DNA of 64,000 bases, taken from assembly GCA_965220415.1 (NCBI GenBank), contig OZ244829.1, positions 496,001 through 560,000 on the forward strand, written 5' to 3'. Under the pieces are notes generated by a model that was not told the DNA's origin, made no database searches, and saw only the letters and a list, made by a program, of their open reading frames with translations. Positions 8,701 to 16,226 of the stretch are shown here, piece after piece (position 1 is the first letter of the stretch; each line of letters starts with the position of its first letter). Origin of the DNA: JAJDTR01 sp965220415 (GTDB taxonomy: Bacteria; Poribacteria; WGA-4E; JAJDTR01). The translations under genes were made by a program, and so were the position numbers.

Positions 8701-10314
8701 TTATGACTCATCTTGTTCCCATTTACGTATACGCTCATTTATTGAAACCCTCTTTGGATTAATTTTTCGTGCTTCTTCCAAGAATCTCAATGCTGCTGGA
8801 ACATTGTTAGATTTATATTCTACAAATGCTTTTGCTATGAGGAGGGAATCAACAGTTTTTTTGCCAACTTGCTCTGCGGCTTGATGCGAAAGTTCAAACT
8901 GTTCATGAGCAAGTTCAATCTCACCCTCTTCAAGATAAGCGCACCCCTTCAAAAAATGCGTTAACCAAAGTTGGGTATTTCGTTTAGAGTTCACAGCGGA
9001 ATCTAAGAAATTCTGGGTTAGCGGGATTTTTCCAGATTTCAACAAAGCAACTGCACAGGTATGGAGTAAATAGGGATCGGCATTCTTCGGACCCAAGTTC
9101 GAAGTATTTTCTGCAATTATAGAGATTGCTTGATCATATTCTCCTTTACTGATGAAGACTCGTGCAAGCCGTTCCGCGATGTACTTTTTATCTTGATTAG
9201 TTTTTTGGGACGACCATTCGTGCTTCAAAGCTGCTTTTAGATAACGTTCTGCGGTTCCACGTGCTTCAATCGCATTAGTAGTTTCCTGCAATCCGTAACC
9301 ACTGAATATCCAATACTTTGCGAAAAAAGCTTTGCCAATTGAATAGAGTTTGTCTACTCCTTCATATTCTCCATTGTAAGCTGCTATTTTTTCTAAATTT
9401 TGTTGATTTTGTCTAATCTCTTGGGAGATACGAGGGAGGCAGTCAGCCATACAGCATCCTTTAATCATCTGTATTGACTGCATGACGTTTTCTTTATCGT
9501 CAGAATTGATAACAATTTGATAATTGGCAGGAATATCGTCTCGAAGGTTCAAAATAAAGACAGATGCATCCCAATCTTCTGAGACTTTGCTATGGTAAGC
9601 GCCACTAAGTTTATAAAGCGATCTGATGTAATATTTTCGGTATCTTTTGTGCCAAAATTCCTCATTTGGATTGTCAGGACTTAACTTTTCCCATTCGTTT
9701 TTGGCACGCAACAGGGTTTGTATACCCTCTTCCCGTTTTTCATTGGTTCTTTTTAATCTATCAATGAAATCGTCACAATTTTCATTGGAATTTGTCCATA
9801 GTACTTTTTTTGGTAGTATGTCGGCTAAAATGCGACCTTTGCGGTACAGATCGGTGACACGTTTTGGATCAAGGACAAGTGTTTCATCAACAGCAGCTAT
9901 GAAGTTATCAATCTCTTTTTGAAAATGTCCATCTTTTCTGCCCCGTGGAGCAGTTAGTTCATTTATGTTCTGGTAATATGTATAAGCAAGATTTGATCGA
10001 TAGCGCACATTATTTGGCTCAAGTTCTATACACCGTTTTCTAATCTGTTCAGTGTGTTTGCGATATTCCGCCTGCTGTTTTAAAAAATCCCTCTTAGCTT
10101 TTTCATCTCTAAATACTTCGCGCGGGATTGCGCTAGTTTCCGATAATTTCGCACATGCCAATGCGATACCATCCAAAACCTCATGGTTATTCCAGATTAA
10201 CTCGTTCTGATGTAATTCCTCTATCGGTTGGAATTTCTCATAAATCTCTCGCCAATTATTTTTTGATTTTAGTCTTTTCAGTTGTTCGATTAGGCTTTGA
10301 ATTTTCTCTGTCAT
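8701..10314 (-). CDS. TPR-repeat protein of unknown function
   Basis: 537 residues, cytoplasmic (no signal or membrane segment). Scattered tetratricopeptide helices are visible, for example NVRYRSNLAYTYYQNINEL, AERLARVFISKGEYDQAISI, LKGCAYLEEGEIELAHEQFE, and SNNVPAALRFLEEARKINP at the C-terminus. The N-terminal third is charged and helical. TPRs mediate protein-protein contacts; no enzymatic motif was found. The start at 10314 has an AAAGGAAAAAACAG leader. Composition is AT-richer than the housekeeping genes, suggesting recent acquisition. It lies between the Res remnant and a decayed IS3, so it may be the surviving part of a multi-gene defence locus, but that is inference. Confidence 0.75.
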   Translation of the reverse strand: MTEKIQSLIEQLKRLKSKNNWREIYEKFQPIEELHQNELIWNNHEVLDGIALACAKLSETSAIPREVFRDEKAKRDFLKQQAEYRKHTEQIRKRCIELEPNNVRYRSNLAYTYYQNINELTAPRGRKDGHFQKEIDNFIAAVDETLVLDPKRVTDLYRKGRILADILPKKVLWTNSNENCDDFIDRLKRTNEKREEGIQTLLRAKNEWEKLSPDNPNEEFWHKRYRKYYIRSLYKLSGAYHSKVSEDWDASVFILNLRDDIPANYQIVINSDDKENVMQSIQMIKGCCMADCLPRISQEIRQNQQNLEKIAAYNGEYEGVDKLYSIGKAFFAKYWIFSGYGLQETTNAIEARGTAERYLKAALKHEWSSQKTNQDKKYIAERLARVFISKGEYDQAISIIAENTSNLGPKNADPYLLHTCAVALLKSGKIPLTQNFLDSAVNSKRNTQLWLTHFLKGCAYLEEGEIELAHEQFELSHQAAEQVGKKTVDSLLIAKAFVEYKSNNVPAALRFLEEARKINPKRVSINERIRKWEQDES

Positions 10315-10453
10315 CTGTTTTTTCCTTTGGTTATTAAGAGTTCTTTAGGTGCTATGCTTGTGAAGGTGAACCTACCCCCATCCTTTAGACTGAATACGAG
10401 GAGATCTAAGTAATAAAACCCGACTGATTCTGGTCAAATTTCAACGCCTGAAG

Positions 10454-11317
10454 TTAGTGGAAATACACCTCGTATGGAGTACGGTAATCGAGCGATTGAT
10501 GAAACCGCTCTCGGTTGTAAAAGTTGAAATAGTCTCTCAATCGACGATGCGCCATGTTCATTGAGTCATAGTCGTAGAGATAGACTTCCTCATACTTAAC
10601 ACTGCGCCAATGTCGTCCAATGAAGATGTTGTCAAAGTAGCTGCCTCTACCGTTCCAACTGATGGCAATGTCAGAGGCTTTGAGTCTAGCAGTAAACGCC
10701 TCGGAAGTAAATTGACTTCCTTGGTCGTTGTTGCACATTAATGGACTCGCTTTACCAAGCGCCCGTTTCAGAGCCGATAGGCAAAAGAACATGTCAAGGG
10801 AGTTTGAAAGTTCCCATGACAACACATAACGGGAAAACCAACCATAACGGCTACCCGGTAAACAAAGCTATTGCTTATAGGAATATAGGTTATGTCAGTT
10901 GGGCAGACATGGTTCGGTTTAGTAATACTCAATCCTTTTAACAGATAGGGGTACACCTTCGACGGTTTGCCCATAGCGGAGGTCTTGGGCTTGGGATAGA
11001 TGGCAACCAATCTCATCTTCCGTATAAACCGTTCTACCCGTTTTGGATTGACAACATATCCTTGGCAACGAAGCCATTCAGTTAACTTCGGTACCCCGTA
11101 GGACGGCGTCTTGGTGTATTGTTCATCTAACAGACGAATGTAGGGCAGATTCTGTGGTAACTCTCCTACAAGATCAAGCGAGCGAATAGCAAGTGCGATA
11201 GAGCTCCCGTAATAGAACGATGCTCTAGGCAAGCCTAGAAGTTCACACTGTCTTGCAATTGACGATGAACGGCACTCCGGTTCAACCAGCCGCCGCTTCT
11301 GTTCAACGGAGGCTCGT
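10454..11317 (-). pseudogene. IS3-family transposase OrfB, frameshifted and catalytically broken
   Basis: The frame from about 11317 reads ASVEQKRRLVEPECRSSSI, GLPRASFYYG, a foreign stretch SSIALAIRSLDL, then LLDEQYTKTPSYGVPKLTEW, and reaches the first catalytic Asp in CPTDITYIP. Near 10830 it shifts frame to WELSNSLDMFFCLSALKRAL, with the second Asp in NNDQGSQFTSEAF. The third catalytic residue, Glu in the usual ERxWRSxKYEEVYL, is Gly here (IGRHWRSVKYEEVYL). The DDE triad is therefore broken, and the reading frame is broken as well. The foreign stretch is the translation of a GATC-type repeat (11172-11208). Confidence 0.85.
11172..11208 (+). repeat. GATC-type repeat inserted in the IS3 transposase
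   Basis: GATCAAGCGAGCGAATAGCA followed by AGTGCGATAGAGCTCCC. It interrupts the conserved orfB stretch SFYYQ...EN and is translated in frame as SSIALAIRSLDL, so this repeat has moved or been copied into a transposase gene. Confidence 0.8.
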
Positions 11318-11581
11318 TTTTTTTAGGCCAGTCCAGTTCTACCTTTAACTGACCGATCTGGCGATACAGTTCGGACACTAGCTCGTTGTCGGAAGCCGTT
11401 TTTGAACGTCGTTTCGCAAAAAGTTGAGGTAATTCCTCAAAAACTTGTTTTTTCCTTTGACTAACTTGTGCCGGATTGACACAGTATTCACTGGCAATCT
11501 GACTGATAGTTTGCTCATTCTTGATAACTCAAGAGCCATTCGTGCTTTGAATCGGCCATCGCGCTGTTTCCTACGGGACAT
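11318..11581 (-). pseudogene. IS3-family OrfA, frameshifted
   Basis: Starts MSRRKQRDGRFKARMALE, which is a typical helix-turn-helix OrfA beginning. It then loses frame; the neighbouring frame continues with NEQTISQIASEYCVNPAQVS, FEELPQLFAKRRSKTAS and DWPKK, the normal family continuation. The single shift near 11530 inactivates it. Confidence 0.8.
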
Positions 11582-11973
11582 AGTGGAGAAACTCCTTCCT
11601 TTTTCTTGGCATTTCCGATTCCTATTTTCGCTCAGATGATGACCATTTTCTAGCCGAATAGCTCTCTTATTCAACTGTCTAGTTTTTGAGGGTAATCAAC
11701 CACATTAGAGGTGAATTGGACGTAATTTTGCTGTTATTGGATGCATTCCAATTGATATTTTACCACATCATCAGTGGATTTTGCACATACAGAACAAGGG
11801 CGATTCTATATCTTTGATTATCTTTCTTGCAAGGCGTGTGGCAATTGGCAGGAGGTCATATTCTAGTCCCGCGAAATCTCTCTGCCTGATGTATTTCCCG
11901 CTGGGTAAACAATCGCCTCTTTGCCAATCAGGCCACGCCCTTCATGGAGTTCTCTTCCAGTCCTAATTCAGCG

Positions 11974-13263
11974 TCAAGGCATTGAGCATTTCATCAGTTC
12001 ATAAACCATAATATGCTCCCATTTCCGTTTTGCTCGATGCGTTGCGACACGTTTGGTGTGCCGGCTGTCCACGACAAAACCGGCATCATTGACAATTCTC
12101 TCCAGATTTTGGATGGCTTTGGGACCAGAGGCATCCGCGTATCCGAGGAGTACCCGTCCATCCGGCTTCAAGTATCGGGGAACCTCTTCAAAGAACCTTT
12201 GTAAAATCTGCTGCCCTTCGTCGTGAATGGCGAGTTCTGCTCGATTCCGCGCCCGCGAAACCACCCAAGGGGCATTGAAAATTACAAGATCGAAACAAAG
12301 TCCATCTGGAACCGGTTCAAAGAGGTCGCCCGGCGACAACAACTGTATTGATTGATTGGGATGCGAACAACGTTCAATGTTGACTCGCGTCGTTGCTACT
12401 GCTTCCGGTAAGAGATCCGACGCACGAATCTTTGCCTCCAAATCCCCCAATTCCTGCGCTGCCAATAGTGTCAAACACCCGCTCCCACATCCCACCTCTA
12501 GCACTTCCGCCCGTTGTGGCAGATGCTTCTTGATTGCCTGAAGCCCATCTTGAAAACACGCGATTGTCTCCTGTGAACGCGGCGGGAGCACATTCTCGAA
12601 CGCGACCAACGACGTGCCGAGTGCGGGAATCGGGTACTCTTGAGAAAGCGCCGTCTTGAGTTTCTGAACGATTGCAATCGGCAGTAGAAATGGACACCCT
12701 TCGTTCGCGCCCGGATTCTCCCCGACCAACTCAAGCAGATAGGGAAGATTCGGAGGCGGATCGATTTGCAGCTTGCCCGCACCATCCGCATAACACATTA
12801 GGCGTGACATCGCCGAGTCGCTTTCCTTGGGGTTTGCGCGTTTGTCGCGCCGGTTGAAATCTCGTCGGCGTTTCGTTCTTTCTATGCGTGGTGCGAGTTC
12901 CTTCCTCTTCCGTTCTGCATAGTCCAGAACCTCAACAATCCGATCCCATTGACCTGACAGCACAGCTACGCCGTCGCGCCGGAGGTGCTTGAAAATACGA
13001 TCGAGTTGCCCAAGATTTCCATCGGTGAAATGTCTAAGGGGGATATCGTCAGAGGCAAGTTCTCTGAATTGCGCTGGAATAAAAACCTCGCCTAGGTCGC
13101 TGAGTCGGTGAAAGGCGTGCATCTGGATGGGGTGATGCTGAGTTGGTTTGAAATCAAAGGCTTCGACTTGTCCGAGAATCCGGGGGTGTCTTACAACCCT
13201 AGTTTCCCTCTCATACCAATTCGTGATCCATGTGTTACGAGAACCTGGGGTTCGTAGTAGCAA
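11974..13263 (-). CDS. Class I SAM-dependent methyltransferase with a long unassigned N-terminal part
   Basis: Up to 429 residues. The C-terminal 190 residues form a methyltransferase-small type fold: motif I is VLEVGCGSGCLTLLAA, motif II is RASDLLPEAV, and motif IV is FDLVIFNAPWV, which resembles the NPPY motif of N-methylating enzymes such as PrmA/PrmC/RlmG relatives. The substrate (rRNA, protein glutamine or other) cannot be told. The first 250 residues are not recognised; a basic stretch (ERTKRRRDFNRRDKRANPK) lies in the middle. The start is uncertain: the TTG at 13263 lies in repeat sequence, and the first ATG is at 13122. Neither has a good ribosome-binding site. Confidence 0.75.
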   Translation of the reverse strand: MLLRTPGSRNTWITNWYERETRVVRHPRILGQVEAFDFKPTQHHPIQMHAFHRLSDLGEVFIPAQFRELASDDIPLRHFTDGNLGQLDRIFKHLRRDGVAVLSGQWDRIVEVLDYAERKRKELAPRIERTKRRRDFNRRDKRANPKESDSAMSRLMCYADGAGKLQIDPPPNLPYLLELVGENPGANEGCPFLLPIAIVQKLKTALSQEYPIPALGTSLVAFENVLPPRSQETIACFQDGLQAIKKHLPQRAEVLEVGCGSGCLTLLAAQELGDLEAKIRASDLLPEAVATTRVNIERCSHPNQSIQLLSPGDLFEPVPDGLCFDLVIFNAPWVVSRARNRAELAIHDEGQQILQRFFEEVPRYLKPDGRVLLGYADASGPKAIQNLERIVNDAGFVVDSRHTKRVATHRAKRKWEHIMVYELMKCSMP

Positions 13264-13298
13264 TCAACCGACTGATTAGGGAGGGCGATAGAGATCCC
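13262..13298 (+). repeat. GATC-type dispersed repeat (family 1)
   Basis: AATCAACCGACTGATTAGGG then AGGGCGATAGAGATCCC, preceded by GTTCGTAGTAG. The same GTTCGTAGTAG preface recurs before the partial copy at 20437. Confidence 0.75.
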
Positions 13299-13392
13299 TT
13301 CATTGAAGATTTCTATCGCGGTCGCTACCCGCTTCCTTGATCGTCTCGGATCGGCTGTATCATTTAGATTATAAAATCGTATCACGTTACTC

Positions 13393-14442
13393 TCATGGGA
13401 CTGACACAATCTGTCCCGTCCTGACCGATTCCGCTTCTTTATAACAGAGCGCCAGTGCGTCCCTGGCGCCGACCCCTGATAGCGCCGTCGGTTCGTAGCC
13501 GCCCGTAATTGCATCAACCGCGTACTGAATTTCGTCCGTAAAGGCATCAATTGGACCGACTTCACCAAGATCGACCTGCTGCACCTCTCCCGCCTCTGTG
13601 AGGAGCGTCAGCGGCATTGAAGTCGCAGGCTGACCGCCGAGCGTGGCAAACTCATAAAGCAAGGTAGCCCTCTCAAGGTAGATTTCGAAGCCGTGCGAGA
13701 ATGCGCGTCCGCTTTGGGACATGCCTCCCGACGAACAGCTAATTGAGAAATCTCTGTCGTTATAAATGTATTGCGTCGTCAGAGACTCGGCGAAATCGCC
13801 GGTTGTTAGTGCACCTCGGGAGAATACCGCATTGGGCATTCCGCAAAGGAGTTGGATAAAATGCGTGTCATGGATGTGTAGGTCTATCCCCGGTCCGCCG
13901 CTTCTCTCCACTTCTTCCAAATCGTATGTCTTCTTCGACCTGGAAGTGACTCGTTTGAAGTGCGCCCCAAGCAGTTGTCCGTGGTCGCCGCTCTTGAGGG
14001 CGTTTCTTGCATAGGCGAACTCAGCAAAGAAGGGCAGCACGTGCGCAACCATAAAGTGTTCCCCGCTCGCTTTTCCAATCTCGACCATCTCGGCGGCATC
14101 GTCCAGCCGAATCGAAATCGGTTTCTCGACGAGCACGTGTTTTCCGGCGTTAAGCGCCGCTATACTGACCGATTTGTGCAGTTCTACCGGAAGGCAGATG
14201 TCTACCAAATCAACACCCCGATCGGCGAGGAGATCTTCGATCCGGTTGTATTTTCGAAGATTCGAAAGATCTTCGATGCCGCCTCGCGGACCGAAATTTC
14301 CTTGAATGGAGGTCCAATCGCCGTCAAGCTTTTTCGGATCGCGCGTGCAAATCGCTACGACCTCGGCACCCGATACCTTCTTGATGCCGTAGTAATGGAT
14401 CATCCCCATGAAGCCGATGCCGACAATTCCGATTCGTACCAA
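13393..14442 (-). CDS. Gfo/Idh/MocA-family NAD(P)-dependent oxidoreductase
   Basis: 349 residues. The N-terminal Rossmann domain shows VRIGIVGIGFMGMIHYYG, a GxGxxG nucleotide-binding loop, and later the family EKP motif (GKHVLVEKPISIRLDD) with the catalytic Lys. The C-terminal alpha/beta domain contains GGPGIDLHIHDTHFIQLLCG, where His residues usually take part in catalysis. Members oxidise sugars, inositols or related polyols; the substrate is not known here. The start is a TTG preceded by AGGAGGGGAAA. It begins 9 bases after the phytanoyl-CoA dioxygenase-like gene, so the two probably form one transcript acting on the same carbohydrate-like or aminated substrate. Confidence 0.9.
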   Translation of the reverse strand: MVRIGIVGIGFMGMIHYYGIKKVSGAEVVAICTRDPKKLDGDWTSIQGNFGPRGGIEDLSNLRKYNRIEDLLADRGVDLVDICLPVELHKSVSIAALNAGKHVLVEKPISIRLDDAAEMVEIGKASGEHFMVAHVLPFFAEFAYARNALKSGDHGQLLGAHFKRVTSRSKKTYDLEEVERSGGPGIDLHIHDTHFIQLLCGMPNAVFSRGALTTGDFAESLTTQYIYNDRDFSISCSSGGMSQSGRAFSHGFEIYLERATLLYEFATLGGQPATSMPLTLLTEAGEVQQVDLGEVGPIDAFTDEIQYAVDAITGGYEPTALSGVGARDALALCYKEAESVRTGQIVSVP

Positions 14443-14451
14443 TTTCCCCTC

Positions 14452-15288
14452 CTAAGAGCTTCCCGCCGACGCCAACACTCGGTCAACCAATTCCTCCCAT
14501 CTGCCTTCAAATCGTTCGCCGAATTCAGCTTCTCCTCCCGTCGCGCGAGGACCTCGCAGCATTGGTCGAGTTGTTTTCTCCTTCTCCCAAATCTCCAAGC
14601 CGCCGAAAGCGCTGTGGAGAAAATGGAGGGCAACCCCTGCCCGATCTTTATCGGAGAGGTTGGTTTTCGTGCAGTGTGCCACGCCGTAACAGAAAAACAC
14701 AACTCCGCCCGCTTTCAATTCGACGGGGACGGCGCGGTCCTCCGGCGGATCGCATCGGATATGATGGTCGCTAAGCGGATCTCGATAGTGGTCGTAAGAC
14801 TTTCGGTGGCTTCCGGGAATCACGTGCAGACAACCGTTTTCAACGTTCGCGTCGTGAATTGCAATCCACATTGCGGTGCCGCGCAGCGGATCGGCAATCC
14901 TGAAGTAGGCGTTATCCTGATGCCAGTTTGTACCGATTCCCACCTTGGGCGGTTTCCAAAAGGCTTGATCCAGTTCCAGCATGAAATCGTCCCCGATGAG
15001 TTGCTCTACGACGGATAGCACTTTCGGGTTGAATGCGAGCGCCTTGTGGAGATCGCTTCGATTGTTCAAGGGAATCACTTGGAGGTTCTGGCGTTTTCCA
15101 CGGTTGTCTCGTTTTGTTCCATCCTCTTGAACGGCGCAGTTGATGCCTGTTTCGTTTTTCAATTCGACATCGTACATTCGCTCCAATTCCTGCCGAAGCG
15201 CACGTGTCTCCCGCGATGTAAAGAATCCCTCAAACCAGATGCACCCGTCGTTTCGGAATCGATGAAGTTGTGCTTTGGATAACTGCAT
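14452..15288 (-). CDS. Phytanoyl-CoA dioxygenase (PhyH) family Fe(II)/2-oxoglutarate oxygenase
   Basis: 278 residues. The double-stranded beta-helix fold carries the iron triad: HxD in TNWHQDNAYFR and a distal His in FFCYGVAHCTKTNLS, followed by the Arg that holds 2-oxoglutarate (DRAGVALHFLH). The N-terminal MQLSKAQLHRFRNDGCIWF is the usual family opening, which is why the ATG at 15288 is preferred over a GTG at 15312. That GTG would put the first residues inside a hairpin repeat. These enzymes hydroxylate small molecules; the real substrate is unknown. It is upstream of, and almost touching, the Gfo/Idh gene. Confidence 0.9.
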   Translation of the reverse strand: MQLSKAQLHRFRNDGCIWFEGFFTSRETRALRQELERMYDVELKNETGINCAVQEDGTKRDNRGKRQNLQVIPLNNRSDLHKALAFNPKVLSVVEQLIGDDFMLELDQAFWKPPKVGIGTNWHQDNAYFRIADPLRGTAMWIAIHDANVENGCLHVIPGSHRKSYDHYRDPLSDHHIRCDPPEDRAVPVELKAGGVVFFCYGVAHCTKTNLSDKDRAGVALHFLHSAFGGLEIWEKEKTTRPMLRGPRATGGEAEFGERFEGRWEELVDRVLASAGSS

Positions 15289-15306
15289 TTCCCGAAGAAA
15301 GTGCTT

Positions 15307-15364
15307 CGTCACCTTGATAGTGCGCCATTATTCCTTTCGGAATAATTCTTTCAGCAAGTAACAC
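15307..15364 (+). repeat. Hairpin repeat, unit 1 (degenerate left arm)
   Basis: Left arm GTCACCTTGA is degenerate; the inner stem ATTATTCC-tttc-GGAATAAT is perfect; the right arm is CAAGTAACAC at 15355-15364. It is the first of four such 58-base hairpins before the IS110 gene. Confidence 0.75.
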
Positions 15365-15492
15365 TCCTTTTTCGCTCAATGACTAGCCGTGAAAAGTGGT
15401 ACTTCGTGGTCTGGTTTTCACTCCAGCGGAGTGCTATGTGAATAGAACACGATTCCTCCTAGCGTCTGCACTCCAGCGGAGTGCAATGTCGA

Positions 15493-15550
15493 GTGTTACT
15501 TGAGAGCGTCCCATCATTCCTGTCGGAATGATTCATTCAGCAAGTAACAC
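15493..15550 (+). repeat. Hairpin repeat, unit 2
   Basis: GTGTTACTTG (15493-15502) and CAAGTAACAC (15541-15550) are perfect inverted arms; the inner stem is ATCATTCC-tgtc-GGAATGAT. The 142 bases between hairpin units 1 and 2 and the 97 bases between units 2 and 3 contain small stem-loops of the type CTCC-AGNG-GAG followed by ATGT a few bases later (15419-, 15472-, 15635-). Confidence 0.85.
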
Positions 15551-15647
15551 TTTCTGGTCGGAGTCCCTTTCCTCAATCCAGAAGATCGAAATGTCAATAG
15601 AATACGACATGTCCAGAGTCCCGCACTCCAGAGGAGTGCAATGTGGA

Positions 15648-15971
15648 GTGTTACTTGATAGCACCCCATTATCCCTGTCGGAATAATTCTTTCAGCAAGT
15701 AACACCTATGATACAATAAGGTTGGTTCAGGCATTCAAAGACGGAAATTTTCTTGGTGTTTGTAAACCCGCTTGATAGCATCGTCCGAGTTATGACTGTT
15801 TTGTTCATTGGTGGACACGAGCAAAATTCCCTATCATGGAATTTACTGCTTTGGTACCCCGTTTGGTAGACTAGAGATTCTAAGCATAACTCCGCCTGGA
15901 CCCGTTTGTGAAAGTGTTACTTGGTAGCGTCCCATCATTCCTGTCGGAATGATTCATTCATCAAGTAACAC
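15648..15971 (+). mobile_element. Putative non-autonomous mini-element: hairpin, guide-like RNA region, hairpin
   Basis: Consists of a hairpin (15648-15705), 208 non-coding bases (15706-15913), and the next hairpin (15914-15971), which forms its right junction. The repeating unit is 266 bases. The non-coding part is a near copy of the 5' non-coding end of the adjacent IS110 element, but no transposase follows. This looks like a miniature relative that would depend on a transposase in trans. Confidence 0.6.
15706..15913 (+). ncRNA. Putative IS110 bridge-RNA-like segment, copy A
   Basis: 208 bases with no coding frame, aligning along its full length with copy B (15972-16179). TTGATAGCATC at 15772-15782 matches TTGATAGCACC in the left hairpin (15655-15665; the one difference would be a G-U wobble). 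TTGGTAG at 15863-15869 matches the right junction (15921-15927). In known IS110 bridge RNAs a 5' loop recognises the target and a 3' loop recognises the donor end. The RNA itself is inferred, not observed. Confidence 0.55.
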
Positions 15972-16179
15972 CTATGCTACAATAGGGTTGGTTCAGGCAT
16001 GCAAAAGACGGAAATTTTCTTGGTGTTTGTAAACCCGCTTGGTAGCGTCGTCCGAGTTATGCATGATTTGTTCACTGGTGGACACAAGCAAGATTCCCTG
16101 TGATGGGATTTATTGCATTGGTACCCCGTTTGAGAGACTAGCGATTCTAAGCATAACTCCGCCTGAACCAGTTTTGAAA
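15972..16179 (+). ncRNA. Putative IS110 bridge RNA, copy B (upstream of the transposase)
   Basis: 208 non-coding bases closely similar to copy A. TTGGTAGCGTC at 16039-16049 exactly matches the left hairpin arm (15921-15931), and TTGAGAG at 16130-16136 exactly matches the right flank after the transposase gene (17715-17721). The positions where A and B differ in these two segments differ in the same way in their respective flanks. The location, size, and order of the two guide-like segments fit the bridge RNA model of the IS110 group. Confidence 0.6.
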
Positions 16180-16226
16180 CCCACCTTGTATGTTTCCGAA
16201 TCCTATCTCGGCAAGGAGAACTCGCG

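Larger units (their letters stand above)
10425..11698 (-). mobile_element. Decayed IS3-family insertion sequence
   Basis: About 1.27 kb, the usual IS3 length. One end reads TGATTCTGGTCAAATTT (10425 on), the other, on the minus strand, TGATTACCCTCAAAAAC (from 11698). The shared TGATT and TCAAA positions suggest imperfect terminal inverted repeats; exact limits are uncertain and no target duplication was seen. It contains frameshifted orfA and orfB on the minus strand and a family-1 repeat inserted into orfB. It is not expected to be active. Confidence 0.7.

Noticed and set aside
13960..15018. Long plus-strand open frame of about 350 codons
   Set aside because: It is antisense to the Gfo/Idh and PhyH genes, which have complete family motifs; the translated product resembles nothing.
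15307..15971. Possible CRISPR array
   Set aside because: Repeat spacing is 155-266 bases, repeats are palindromic hairpins and the spacers are themselves related; no cas genes.
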